A DNA stretch of 22,192 nt from Candidatus Sodaliphilus limicaballi (GCA_018065815.1 JAGHSP010000201.1:1-22192), one strand, 5' to 3'. Shown: positions 6,715 through 16,242, counted from the stretch's first letter. Notes: generated by a model not told the origin, from the sequence alone. Numbers and translations: made by a program.

Positions 6715-6767
6715 CGGAGCCTGTGGCGAACACGGCATTTCCGGCTGGTTACGGGCTCCGCATTTTT
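6715..6767 (+). terminator. Second terminator-like hairpin in the rplL-rpoB gap
   Basis: CGGAGCC at 6715-6721 pairs with GGCTCCG at 6754-6760, followed by CATTTTT. The 32-base interior can form two small stems (GTG/CAC and CGG/CCG). It begins 12 bases after the first terminator, so the two act in tandem if both fold. Confidence 0.65.
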
Positions 6768-7444
6768 AAGTATTGAGACTCGGTAGTCGGCATGCCCCCC
6801 GGCCTGCAATAATGGAGGCTGTTGTGGTGGCGGCGGAGCACAGAGCTCTTAACAAGAATCAGGGTTTGGTCCCTGATATAACTAGGATATATTGCATATC
6901 TCACATCTATAGAACAATAGCAGAGGTGATGGCTGCGATGAAGACGGTTGCCGCTTGCGGCGCCGGGAAACATATGCCGCAGCAACCGGGAACGAAAGCC
7001 CGCTCGGCAGAAGCGTCAGCACCTCGACAGGAATGCTAACCCCGCATGGTGCCGCAAGCACCCTCTCAGTTGGGTTGACGGTCACAAGCTGGCCGGGACA
7101 GGCCGCAATGGCTGGACTCAACAGGGCGAATGAAAAAATGGAGCGAGGCTGGTAGGATTTGTTGCCTATATATGGCTGCAATGCCTCTGGTTCACCTCTG
7201 TTTGACACGTGGAGCAAGCATGATTTGTTGTGCTAGTGGATGTTGAGATGGTGTGATATAGGCAGGCAGGCTGCCCCGGATGACAGATGCGAAGATGTCG
7301 CCGAAGTCATGGTGCAGTATGCCAGCAGTAGTTACCTGATAAATATAAATTGAGTTCACTATAGGCGTGTTGTGGATTCTACTGCCCCTGCCCTTTCGAG
7401 GCCGGGCAGGTATTATCAAGAGCCCGCCAATAAAACATTTTTCA
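6768..7444 (+). other. Long, stem-rich intergenic region before rpoB; possible leader RNA
   Basis: No credible gene lies in these 677 bases on either strand. Several perfect stems can form on the plus strand: ATCAGGG/CCCTGAT (6858-6864, 6871-6877); CGGTTGC plus TGCGGC with GCCGCA plus GCAACCG (6945-6988, 13 pairs with one 4-base bulge); GGTGC/GCACC (7048-7062); GTTGA/TCAAC (7074-7078, 7118-7122); and CCTGCCC/GGGCAGG (7387-7393, 7404-7410). I compared it by eye with RNase P RNA, tmRNA, 6S and SRP RNA and saw none of their signatures. It could be a regulatory rpoB leader, an independent small RNA, or relic sequence. Confidence 0.4.
6945..6988 (+). ncRNA. 13-bp bulged hairpin in the rplL-rpoB gap
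   Basis: CGGTTGC (6945-6951), a 4-base bulge, and TGCGGC (6956-6961) pair with GCCGCA (6976-6981) and GCAACCG (6982-6988) around a 14-base loop. It is the strongest fold in the region. Whether it is part of a defined RNA is unknown. Confidence 0.4.
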
Positions 7445-10400
7445 ATGTCAGTTTCTAAACAACCCCGCGTAAATTTTGCACGTGTCAAGAATCCGTATCC
7501 TTATCCCGATTTCCTTGACGTGCAATTACAATCATTCAGAGATTTTCTGCAGTTAGATACACCAACTGAAAAAAGGAAAAACGAGGGACTCTATAAAGTG
7601 TTTAGCGAGAATTTCCCCATCCAGGACACTCGCAATAACTTTGTTCTTGAATTCCTTGACTACTACATTGACCCGCCGCGTTACACGATTGAGGAGTGCC
7701 TTGACCGTGGCTTGACTTATTGTGTACCCTTGAAGGCGAAGATGAAGTTGTTCTGTACCGACCCCGATCACGAGGATTTCGCGACCGAGGTGCAGGACGT
7801 GTATCTGGGCACCATCCCCTACATGACCGAGAAAGGCACCTTTGTGATCAATGGTGCAGAGCGTGTAGTTGTGTCACAGCTTCACCGTTCGCCTGGCGTA
7901 TTCTTCGGCCAGAGCCTTCACCCCAATGGCACCAAGTTGTACTCGGCGCGCATCATCCCCTTCCGTGGTTCATGGATTGAGTTTGCGACCGATATCAACA
8001 ACGTGATGTATGCCTACATCGACCGCAAGAAGAAATTGCCGGTAACCACATTGCTGCGTGCGATAGGTCTGGAAACTGACAATGACATTATCAAGATATT
8101 TGGTCTGGCCGAGGAACTCAAGGTCAACAAGACCAATCTCAAGAAAGCGATAGGCCGCAAGCTTGCTGCCCGCATCATCAAGTCGTGGAACGAGGAGTTT
8201 GTTGACACCGACACAGGCGAGACTTACTCTATCGAGCGCAATGAGGTGATCATCGACCGCGACACCGTGATTGAGGAAGAGAACGTCAACGAGATTCTCG
8301 AGAGTGGCGTCCAGACTATCCTCGTGCACAAGGAGGAGGTCAACACCAGCGATTACCAGATTATCTTCAACACCCTCAACAAGGATACTTGTAAGAGTGA
8401 GAAGGAGGCGATCAATTACATCTATCGCCAGTTGCGCAACGCGGAGCCACCAGATGATGCTAGCGCACGCGAGGTGATCATGAATCTGTTCTTCAGCGAC
8501 AAGCGCTATGACCTGGGCGACGTGGGCCGCTTCCGCATCAACAAGAAGCTCAACATGGACATCCCCATGGAGACCCGCACCCTCACCAAGGACGATATCA
8601 TCGAGATCATCAAGTACCTCATCGGCCTGATCAACAGCAAGACCGACGTTGACGACATCGACCACTTGAGCAACCGCCGTGTGCGCACTGTGGGCGAGCA
8701 GTTGTACAACCAGTTTGGCGTGGGCTTGGCACGCATGGCACGCACCATCCGTGAGCGCATGAACGTGCGCGACAACGAGGTGTTCACCCCGCTTGACCTG
8801 ATCAACGCTAAGACTATCTCATCAGTTATCAATACGTTCTTCGGCACCAATGCTCTGTCGCAGTTCATGGACCAGACCAACCCTCTGGCCGAGATCACCC
8901 ACAAGCGCCGTATGTCGGCCCTTGGTCCTGGCGGTCTCTCTCGTGAGCGTGCGGGCTTTGAGGTGCGAGACGTGCACTATACACACTACGGACGCCTCTG
9001 CCCCATCGAGACTCCTGAAGGCCCCAACATCGGTCTTATCTCGTCACTGTGCGTCTATGCTAAGATTAACAAGTTAGGTTTCATCGAAACACCCTACCGT
9101 CAGATTACCGACCAGAAGGTGAACTTGAACAACGACGAGATCGTCTATCTCACCGCCGAGGCCGAGGAAGGCAAGATCATCGCTCAGGGTAATGCGCCTC
9201 TCGACGACGACGGCACATTCCAGAAGCAGCGCATCAAGGCTCGCCTCGACGCCGACTTCCCCGTAGTGGGTCCTAGTCAGGTGGATTACATGGACGTATC
9301 TCCCCAGCAGATTGCATCAATCGCTGCTGCCTTGATTCCCTTCCTGGAGCACGACGATGCTAACCGTGCACTCATGGGCGCCAACATGATGCGCCAGGCA
9401 GTGCCCCTGCTGCGCAGCGAAGCACCCATCGTGGGTACAGGCATCGAGAAACGCCTGGCCTATGACAGCCGCACACAGATTCAGGCTGAGGGCGCTGGCG
9501 TGGTAGAATATGTAGATGCCGACGTGATTCGCATACGCTATGACCGCACCGAAGAGGAGCAGTTCATCAGCTTTGACGAGCCCGTTAAGGAATACCGCTT
9601 GCCCAAGTTCCGCAAGACCAACCAGAGCACCACTATCGACTTGCGCCCCATCTGCAACCGCGGACAGCGCGTTGAGCGTGGCGACATTCTCACCGAGGGT
9701 TACTCGACCGAGGACGGCGAGCTCGCTCTGGGACGCAACCTCAAGGTGGCTTACATGCCCTGGAAGGGTTACAACTATGAGGACGCTATCGTGCTCAATG
9801 AGCGCATGGTGCGCGAGGATATCCTCACATCGGTTCACGTCGATGAGTACACACTCGAGGTGCGTGAGACCAAGCGCGGCATGGAAGAGCTCACCAATGA
9901 TATCCCCAACGTGAGCGAGGACGCTACCAAGGACCTCGACGAGCGTGGTATCATCCGCGTGGGTGCTCATGTGATCCCCGGCGACATCCTCATCGGTAAG
10001 ATCACCCCCAAGGGCGAGAGCGACCCCACTCCCGAGGAGAAACTGCTTCGCGCAATCTTCGGCGACAAGGCCGGCGACGTCAAGGACGCTTCACTCAAGG
10101 CTAATCCTTCGCTCAAGGGTGTCATCATCGGCACCAGCCTGTTCAAGCGTGCGATACGCAAGCGCACCCGCGGCGGCGATCCCGAGCTCCAGAAGCTCGA
10201 CGAGCAGTACAGCGCACGCCAGGAAGAACTGCGCGGCATCCTGCTCGACAAGCTCGCAGTGCTCACCGAGGGCAAGACTTCACAGGGCGTGAAGGACTAT
10301 CTCGACACCGAGGTTGTGGCTAAGGGCGTGACATTCACCTACGATGTGCTCAAGAACATTGAGAACTTCGAGTCAGTGAACCTGAGCAAGTGGACAACCG

Positions 10401-11251
10401 ATGCCCACCGCAACGACTTGATACGCACCTGCATCATGAACTACCTGCGCAAGAGCAAGGCCATCGACGCCGAGCTTCGCCGCAAGAAGTTTGACATCTC
10501 AATAGGCGACGAGCTTCCCTCAGGCATCATGCAGCTTGCCAAGGTTTACGTGGCAAAGAAGCGCAAGATCGGTGTGGGCGATAAGATGGCAGGTCGCCAC
10601 GGTAACAAGGGTATCGTGTCGCGCGTAGTGCGCCAGGAGGATATGCCCTTCCTCGCCGATGGTACACCCGTCGATCTCGTGCTCAACCCGCTGGGTGTGC
10701 CTTCACGTATGAACCTCGGTCAGATTTTCGAGGCCGTACTTGGCTGGGCAGGCCGTGAAATGGGCGTTAAGTTTGCAACCCCCATCTTTGATGGTGCAAG
10801 CCTCGACGACCTCAACGAGTGGACCGACAAGGCTGGTCTGCCTCGCGGCGGACGCACACAGCTCTATGACGGTGCAACCGGCGAGCCCTTCGACCAGAAG
10901 GCAACAGTGGGCGTGACCTACTTCTTGAAACTCGGCCACATGGTAGAGGACAAGATGCACGCACGTTCAATCGGTCCGTACTCACTCATCACTCAGCAGC
11001 CCCTCGGCGGTAAGGCCCAGTTCGGTGGTCAGCGTTTCGGTGAGATGGAGGTTTGGGCGCTCGAGGCATTCGGCGCATCACACATCCTTCAGGAGATCCT
11101 CACCGTGAAGAGTGACGACGTGGCAGGCCGCAGCAAGGCTTACGAGGCTATTGTCAAGGGTGACGCAATGCCCACCCCGTCAATTCCCGAGTCTCTCAAC
11201 GTGCTCCTGCACGAGCTGCGCGGTCTGTGCCTGAAAGTTAAACTTGATTAA
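7445..11251 (+). CDS. rpoB: DNA-directed RNA polymerase subunit beta
   Basis: Core catalytic subunit of RNA polymerase. From the ATG at 7445 it has 1268 residues, within the Bacteroidota range and shorter than the enterobacterial 1342. The upstream extension to a GTG at 7367 encodes an unrelated sequence and is rejected; MSVSKQPRVNFARVKNPYPYP is a typical start. The rifampicin-binding region (about 469-520) reads FGTNALSQFMDQTNPLAEIT then HKRRMSALGPGGLSRERAGF. D476, H486 and S491, equivalent to enterobacterial D516, H526 and S531, are the sensitive-type residues. The C-terminal part has KMAGRHGNKGIVS, GGKAQFGGQRFGEMEVWALE, and ends RGLCLKVKLD. It is preceded by an unusually long leader and followed 26 bases later by rpoC. 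Confidence 0.98.
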   Translation: MSVSKQPRVNFARVKNPYPYPDFLDVQLQSFRDFLQLDTPTEKRKNEGLYKVFSENFPIQDTRNNFVLEFLDYYIDPPRYTIEECLDRGLTYCVPLKAKMKLFCTDPDHEDFATEVQDVYLGTIPYMTEKGTFVINGAERVVVSQLHRSPGVFFGQSLHPNGTKLYSARIIPFRGSWIEFATDINNVMYAYIDRKKKLPVTTLLRAIGLETDNDIIKIFGLAEELKVNKTNLKKAIGRKLAARIIKSWNEEFVDTDTGETYSIERNEVIIDRDTVIEEENVNEILESGVQTILVHKEEVNTSDYQIIFNTLNKDTCKSEKEAINYIYRQLRNAEPPDDASAREVIMNLFFSDKRYDLGDVGRFRINKKLNMDIPMETRTLTKDDIIEIIKYLIGLINSKTDVDDIDHLSNRRVRTVGEQLYNQFGVGLARMARTIRERMNVRDNEVFTPLDLINAKTISSVINTFFGTNALSQFMDQTNPLAEITHKRRMSALGPGGLSRERAGFEVRDVHYTHYGRLCPIETPEGPNIGLISSLCVYAKINKLGFIETPYRQITDQKVNLNNDEIVYLTAEAEEGKIIAQGNAPLDDDGTFQKQRIKARLDADFPVVGPSQVDYMDVSPQQIASIAAALIPFLEHDDANRALMGANMMRQAVPLLRSEAPIVGTGIEKRLAYDSRTQIQAEGAGVVEYVDADVIRIRYDRTEEEQFISFDEPVKEYRLPKFRKTNQSTTIDLRPICNRGQRVERGDILTEGYSTEDGELALGRNLKVAYMPWKGYNYEDAIVLNERMVREDILTSVHVDEYTLEVRETKRGMEELTNDIPNVSEDATKDLDERGIIRVGAHVIPGDILIGKITPKGESDPTPEEKLLRAIFGDKAGDVKDASLKANPSLKGVIIGTSLFKRAIRKRTRGGDPELQKLDEQYSARQEELRGILLDKLAVLTEGKTSQGVKDYLDTEVVAKGVTFTYDVLKNIENFESVNLSKWTTDAHRNDLIRTCIMNYLRKSKAIDAELRRKKFDISIGDELPSGIMQLAKVYVAKKRKIGVGDKMAGRHGNKGIVSRVVRQEDMPFLADGTPVDLVLNPLGVPSRMNLGQIFEAVLGWAGREMGVKFATPIFDGASLDDLNEWTDKAGLPRGGRTQLYDGATGEPFDQKATVGVTYFLKLGHMVEDKMHARSIGPYSLITQQPLGGKAQFGGQRFGEMEVWALEAFGASHILQEILTVKSDDVAGRSKAYEAIVKGDAMPTPSIPESLNVLLHELRGLCLKVKLD

Positions 11252-11277
11252 ATTATCACCTCAATATAGTTACAACA

Positions 11278-14200
11278 ATGGCTTTTAGAAAAGACAATAA
11301 GATAAAAAGCAATTTCTCGAAGATTACCATCAGCCTGGCATCGCCCGACTGGATTCTCGAGGAATCGTGTGGCGAGGTTACCAAACCCGAGACCATCAAC
11401 TATCGCACCTACAAGCCCGAGCGCGACGGCCTCTTCTGCGAGAAGATCTTCGGTCCCGTAAAGGACTATGAGTGCCACTGCGGAAAATACAAACGCATCC
11501 GCTACAAGGGCACCGTGTGCGACCACTGCGGTGTTGAGGTAACAGAGAAGAAGGTGCGCCGCGAACGCAGCGGTCACATCCTGCTCGTTGTGCCCGTTGT
11601 CCACATCTGGTACTTCCGCTCTCTCCCTAACAAGATCGGTTACCTGCTGGGTATGCCCACCAAGAAACTTGAGATGGTGATTTACTACGAGCGCTACGCT
11701 GTGGTTAACCCCGGCGGCATGAGCCTCAAGGACAACAACGGCAACGAGATCGCCCTCGCCAAGGGTGATCTCCTCACCGAGGAAGAGTATGGCCAGATCC
11801 TCGACAAGCTCCCCGCAGGCAACCACCTGCTCGACGACAAGGATCCCGCCAAGTTTGTTGCCAAGATGGGTGCCGAGGCTATCTACGACATGCTCGCCGA
11901 CCTCGACCTCGACAGCCTTGCTAACTCACTGCGCGACCGTGCTTACAACGAGAACTCGCAGCAGCGCAAGACCGAGGCCCTCAAGCGCCTCCAGGTCGTA
12001 GAGTCGTTCCGCTCGTCAAAGGACATCAACAAGCCCCAGGACATGATCATTAAGGTGCTTCCCGTCATTCCTCCCGAGTTGCGTCCCCTCATCCCCCTCG
12101 ATGGCGGCCGCTTCGCAACCAGCGATGTCAATGACCTGTATCGCCGCGTGATCATCCGCAACAACCGACTCAAGAAACTCATCGATATCAAGGCTCCCGA
12201 AGTGATCTTGCGCAACGAGAAGCGCATGCTCCAGGAAGCAGTTGACTCACTGCTCGACAACTCACGCAAGTCAACCGCTGTGAAGAGCGACGCTAACCGC
12301 GCACTCAAGTCACTCAGCGACAGCCTCAAGGGTAAGCAAGGACGCTTCCGTCAGAACCTGCTCGGTAAGCGTGTTGACTATTCAGCCCGTTCAGTAATCG
12401 TCGTAGGTCCCGAACTCAACATGGGTGAGTGCGGTATCCCCAAAGACATGGCAGCCGAGCTCTACAAGCCCTTCGTGATACGCAAGCTCATCGAGCGCGG
12501 CATCGTGAAGACGGTAAAGAGCGCCAAGAAGATCGTTGACCGCAAGGAACCCGTGATGTGGGACATCCTTGAGAACGTGATGAAGGGTCATCCCGTGCTG
12601 CTCAACCGTGCGCCGACACTGCACCGCCTCGGTATCCAGGCATTCCAGCCCCGCCTCATCGAGGGTAAGGCAATCCAGCTTCACCCGCTCGCATGTACAG
12701 CGTTCAACGCCGACTTCGACGGTGACCAGATGGCGGTACACTTGCCCCTGGGCAATGAGGCAGTAGTTGAGGCTCAAATGCTCATGCTCGAGCCCCACAA
12801 CATCCTCAACCCCGCCAATGGTGCCCCCATCACCGTGCCCTCACAGGACATGGTACTGGGTCTCTACTACATCACCAAGCTGCGCAAGGGCGACAAGGGT
12901 GAAGGCCTCAAGTTCTACGGCCCCGAAGAGGCGCTCATCGCCTACAACGAGGGCAAGGTAGCCATGCACGCCATCATTTCAGTGATGGGCGAAGTGCTTG
13001 ACGAGAACGGCAACCTCACCACAAAGCTCATCGAGGAGACATCTATCGGCCGCATCATGTTCAACAACTGCGTGCCTCGCGAGATGGGTTACATCAATAC
13101 CCTCATCTCAAAGAAGTCGCTCCGCAATATCATCACCGAGGTTATACGCAAGTGTGGTGTTCCACGCTCGGCAAAATTCCTCGACGATGCCAAGAACATG
13201 GGTTATTACATGGCGTTCAAGGGCGGTCTGTCATTCAACCTCCTCGACGTGCTTGTTCCTGAAGAGAAAGCACAGTTCATCAAGGAAGGTGACGAGCAGG
13301 TTGAGAACATCATGAACAACTATGCGATGGGTTTCATCACCAACAACGAGCGTTACAACCAGATCATCGATACCTGGACCAACGTAAACACCCGCCTCAC
13401 CGAGGCACTGATGAAACAAATCTCGGCCGACCAGCAGGGCTTCAACTCAGTATATATGATGCTCGACTCAGGTGCCCGTGGTAGTAAGGACCAGATCCGT
13501 CAGCTCTCTGGTATGCGTGGTCTTATGGCCAAGCCGCAGAAGTCAGGTGTCGAAGGCGGTCACCAGATCATCGAGAACCCTATCCTCGCAAACTTCAAGG
13601 AAGGCTTGAGCGTGCTCGAGTACTTCATCTCAACCCACGGTGCCCGCAAGGGTCTTGCTGATACCGCGTTGAAGACAGCCGATGCAGGTTATCTCACCCG
13701 CCGTCTCGTTGACGTGGCTCACGACGTGATCATCACCGAGTATGACTGCGGCACACTGCGCGGCCTCGTCTGCAAGGAAGTTAAGAACAACGACGACGTG
13801 GTGGCAACCCTGTCGGAGCGCATCGTGGGCCGTGTATCAGTTCACGACGTGATCGACCCCACCACAGGCGAAATCATAGTAGAATCAGGCGAAGAAATCA
13901 ACGATGCAGCAGCCGAGCGCATCGAGGCATCGCCCATCGAGAGCGTCGAGATTCGCTCAGTCCTCACTTGCGAGGCACGCCGCGGTGTGTGCGCTAAGTG
14001 CTACGGACGCAACCTCGCAAGCCACCGCATGGTGCAGAAGGGCGAGGCAGTGGGCGTGATTGCAGCTCAGTCAATCGGCGAGCCCGGTACACAGCTCACA
14101 CTGCGTACATTCCACGTCGGTGGTGTGGCTAGCAACATCGCAGCCGTGAGCAACATGGTTTCTAAATATGATGGTCGCCTCGAGATCGAAGAGCTCCGCA

Positions 14201-15588
14201 CCGTTAAGGACAAGGACGGCGTTGACATCGTCATCGGCCGCATGGGTGAGCTCTCAATCATCGACCCCAACACCAAGATGTCTCTCACCAACGCCAACCT
14301 TATCTATGGTTCAAAGCTCTTCTTCAAGAACGGCGACATGGTAAAGAAAGGCGACGTGATATGCGAGTGGGACCCCTTCAACGCTGTGATCATCAGCGAA
14401 GTGGGCGGTGTGCTCAAGTTCAACAACCTCGTTGAAGGCGTTACATTCCTCACCGAGACCGACGATACATCGGGCAACAGTGAGCGCATCATCATCGAGA
14501 GCAAGGACCACACCCGCATCCCCGAGGCACAGCTCTTCGACAAGAACGGCGAGCTCATCAAGACCTACTCACTCCCCGTGGGCGCACACCTCATCAAGGA
14601 CGAGGGTGCCGAGCTCACTCCCGGTGAGATGTTCGTGAAGATACCTCGCACATCAAGCGGCGGCGCCGGCGATATCACCGGTGGTCTCCCCCGTGTGACC
14701 GAGCTCTTCGAGGCACGCAACCCGTCTAACCCCGCTATCGTGAGCGAAATCGACGGTGAGGTAACCTTCGGCCGCATCAAGCGCGGTAACCGCGAGATCG
14801 TGGTAACCAGCCGCATCGGTGAGGTTAAGAAATACCTCGTGCCCATGTCAAAGCAGATCCTCGTGCAGGAGAACGACTACGTGCGTGCCGGTACACCGCT
14901 CTCTGACGGTGCTATCACTCCCGCCGACATTCTCCGCATCAAGGGTCCCACAGCCGTGCAGGACTACATCGTGAACGAGGTTCAGGACGTTTACCGCCTG
15001 CAGGGCGTGAAGATCAACGACAAGCACTTCGAGGTGATCGTGCGCCAGATGATGCGCAAGGTCAACATCCTCGATCCAGGCGATACCCGCTTCCTCGAGC
15101 AAGAAATCGTGGACAAGCGCGACTTCATGGAAGAGAACGACCGCATCTGGGGCAAGAAGATTGTTGTTGACGAGGGTGCATCGACCGAGGTGCAGCGTGG
15201 CCAGATCATCACTGCACGCAAGCTCCGCGACATGAACTCTGCACTCAAACGCCGCGACCTCAAGCTCATCAAGGTGCGTGAGGCAGTGCCCGCAACCAGC
15301 GAACAGATACTCCAGGGTATCACACGCGCTGCATTGCAGACTTCAAGCTTCATGAGTGCTGCATCATTCCAGGAGACCACCAAGGTGCTCAACGAGGCAG
15401 CTATCAAGGGTAAGGTAGATTACCTCGAGGGTATGAAGGAGAACGTGATTTGCGGTCACCTCATCCCCGCTGGTACAGGTCTGCGCGAATACCAAAGCCT
15501 GCTCGTGGGCAACAAGAACGAGCTTGCTCTTGCCGGACTCATGGGCGACGAACCCCAGCTCGTGGGCGAAGAGGCAATCATCCGCTGA
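11278..15588 (+). CDS. rpoC: DNA-directed RNA polymerase subunit beta'
   Basis: Largest catalytic subunit, 1436 residues. The N-terminal zinc site is intact (C66, C68, C81, C84 in ECHCGKYKRIRYKGTVCDHC). The active-site motif NADFDGD lies at 477-483, with the magnesium-binding aspartates D479, D481 and D483. The second zinc site is C824, C898, C905 and C908 (CEARRGVCAKCYG). The bridge helix and trigger-loop regions (GLADTALKTADAGYLTRRL; QSIGEPGTQLTLRTFHVGG) are conserved. The C-terminus ends RNKNEL-like: VGNKNELALAGLMGDEPQLV. No frameshift or truncation seen. It forms an operon with rpoB and ends before a strong terminator. Confidence 0.98.
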   Translation: MAFRKDNKIKSNFSKITISLASPDWILEESCGEVTKPETINYRTYKPERDGLFCEKIFGPVKDYECHCGKYKRIRYKGTVCDHCGVEVTEKKVRRERSGHILLVVPVVHIWYFRSLPNKIGYLLGMPTKKLEMVIYYERYAVVNPGGMSLKDNNGNEIALAKGDLLTEEEYGQILDKLPAGNHLLDDKDPAKFVAKMGAEAIYDMLADLDLDSLANSLRDRAYNENSQQRKTEALKRLQVVESFRSSKDINKPQDMIIKVLPVIPPELRPLIPLDGGRFATSDVNDLYRRVIIRNNRLKKLIDIKAPEVILRNEKRMLQEAVDSLLDNSRKSTAVKSDANRALKSLSDSLKGKQGRFRQNLLGKRVDYSARSVIVVGPELNMGECGIPKDMAAELYKPFVIRKLIERGIVKTVKSAKKIVDRKEPVMWDILENVMKGHPVLLNRAPTLHRLGIQAFQPRLIEGKAIQLHPLACTAFNADFDGDQMAVHLPLGNEAVVEAQMLMLEPHNILNPANGAPITVPSQDMVLGLYYITKLRKGDKGEGLKFYGPEEALIAYNEGKVAMHAIISVMGEVLDENGNLTTKLIEETSIGRIMFNNCVPREMGYINTLISKKSLRNIITEVIRKCGVPRSAKFLDDAKNMGYYMAFKGGLSFNLLDVLVPEEKAQFIKEGDEQVENIMNNYAMGFITNNERYNQIIDTWTNVNTRLTEALMKQISADQQGFNSVYMMLDSGARGSKDQIRQLSGMRGLMAKPQKSGVEGGHQIIENPILANFKEGLSVLEYFISTHGARKGLADTALKTADAGYLTRRLVDVAHDVIITEYDCGTLRGLVCKEVKNNDDVVATLSERIVGRVSVHDVIDPTTGEIIVESGEEINDAAAERIEASPIESVEIRSVLTCEARRGVCAKCYGRNLASHRMVQKGEAVGVIAAQSIGEPGTQLTLRTFHVGGVASNIAAVSNMVSKYDGRLEIEELRTVKDKDGVDIVIGRMGELSIIDPNTKMSLTNANLIYGSKLFFKNGDMVKKGDVICEWDPFNAVIISEVGGVLKFNNLVEGVTFLTETDDTSGNSERIIIESKDHTRIPEAQLFDKNGELIKTYSLPVGAHLIKDEGAELTPGEMFVKIPRTSSGGAGDITGGLPRVTELFEARNPSNPAIVSEIDGEVTFGRIKRGNREIVVTSRIGEVKKYLVPMSKQILVQENDYVRAGTPLSDGAITPADILRIKGPTAVQDYIVNEVQDVYRLQGVKINDKHFEVIVRQMMRKVNILDPGDTRFLEQEIVDKRDFMEENDRIWGKKIVVDEGASTEVQRGQIITARKLRDMNSALKRRDLKLIKVREAVPATSEQILQGITRAALQTSSFMSAASFQETTKVLNEAAIKGKVDYLEGMKENVICGHLIPAGTGLREYQSLLVGNKNELALAGLMGDEPQLVGEEAIIR

Positions 15589-15611
15589 TTATAGGGATAA
15601 CCCCTGACATA

Positions 15612-15656
15612 AACTGCGGCGACACTACAACAACTAGTGCCGCCGCAGTTGCGTTT
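15612..15656 (+). terminator. Terminator of the rpoBC operon
   Basis: AACTGCGGCG at 15612-15621 pairs with CGCCGCAGTT at 15641-15650. Within it CACT (15623-15626) pairs with AGTG (15636-15639), giving a 14-pair stem with one A/C mismatch and a 9-base loop. The following sequence is GCGTTTAT, a weak T tract. It lies 23 bases after the rpoC stop. Confidence 0.75.
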
Positions 15657-15684
15657 ATAAAAAAATGCACTATTCATGTCACCT

Positions 15685-15712
15685 TTTGCGGCACCTGGTT
15701 GTTATATATATG
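15685..15712 (+). promoter_or_regulatory. Weak candidate promoter for the sigma-factor operon
   Basis: TTTG at 15685-15688 is followed after 16 bases by TATATATG at 15705-15712, which fits TAnnTTTG at all but one position. The spacer is shorter than the usual 19-21. The position, 58 bases before the next start codon, is reasonable. Confidence 0.3.
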
Positions 15713-15770
15713 AACCCGAGTTCAAAAAGAGAACGACAACTGATGTATAACAAATAAAACAAATGGAATT

Positions 15771-16220
15771 ATGAACGATATCTATTGGCTAGTACAGGAA
15801 ATAATGGAATCCCTGGTAACACTAGGAATATGCGTAGTGCTGCCCATCACTGTGGTGTATATGACAATGCGCAAGAGAAAGCACGAGACCGACAAACGCA
15901 ACGAGATAGCTCTTGCCGTTATCGAGAAAAACGGCAACATCGACGTGCAGGACATCATCAAGAGCCTCACCCCGCCCCAGAAATCGCTCAAGGAACGCCT
16001 CATCATGAAGATGCACTACGAACTCATTGCCGCATGCATCCTCACCATCTTCGCCGTTGCCATCTTCATAGCACTCGTGGTGGTGGCTTGCATGGGAATC
16101 AGAAAGGAAGACATCTACGCAATGGGGCTCATCTTTGGAATACCATCACTTGCAGTGGGCGTATCCCTGTTCATCGGCTACCGCACAAGCAAGAAAATGC
16201 TCAGTCAACTTGACGACTGA
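15771..16220 (+). CDS. Small membrane protein of a Bacteroidota sigma-factor operon
   Basis: A 149-residue protein with three predicted membrane helices (about 14-33, 85-108 and 115-136). A charged cytoplasmic-looking loop of about 50 residues lies between the first and second (RKRKHETDKRNEIALAVIEK, then NGNIDVQDIIKSLTPPQKSL). This layout resembles the DUF6249 family, often found beside ECF sigma genes in Bacteroidota; that match is from memory and by pattern. Function is unknown. It lies 22 bases before the sigma-factor gene and is probably co-transcribed with it, so it may sense or relay an envelope signal. Start: the ATG at 15771 follows an AT-rich leader. Another in-frame ATG at about 15804 would remove most of the first helix lead-in. 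Confidence 0.75.
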   Translation: MNDIYWLVQEIMESLVTLGICVVLPITVVYMTMRKRKHETDKRNEIALAVIEKNGNIDVQDIIKSLTPPQKSLKERLIMKMHYELIAACILTIFAVAIFIALVVVACMGIRKEDIYAMGLIFGIPSLAVGVSLFIGYRTSKKMLSQLDD

Positions 16221-16242
16221 CAAGGAATGACATTAAGAACAA

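Noticed and set aside
6882..7217. A reverse-strand open frame of 111 residues in the rplL-rpoB gap
   Set aside because: The translation has low-complexity stretches and no recognisable domain, and I saw no reverse-strand promoter of the Bacteroides type. The strong stems explain the GC content better.
7367..7444. A 26-residue N-terminal extension of rpoB from a GTG
   Set aside because: The extra sequence is unlike RpoB N-termini, and MSVSKQPRVNFARVKNPYPYP from 7445 is the expected start.
6768..7444. RNase P RNA, tmRNA, 6S or SRP RNA in the rplL-rpoB gap
   Set aside because: The conserved cores that I know for these RNAs were not found on either strand by eye. A covariance-model search would settle it.
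8000..15400. Long open frames on the reverse strand within rpoB and rpoC
   Set aside because: They are shadows of strongly biased codon use in the sense genes and have no separate signals or recognisable domains.
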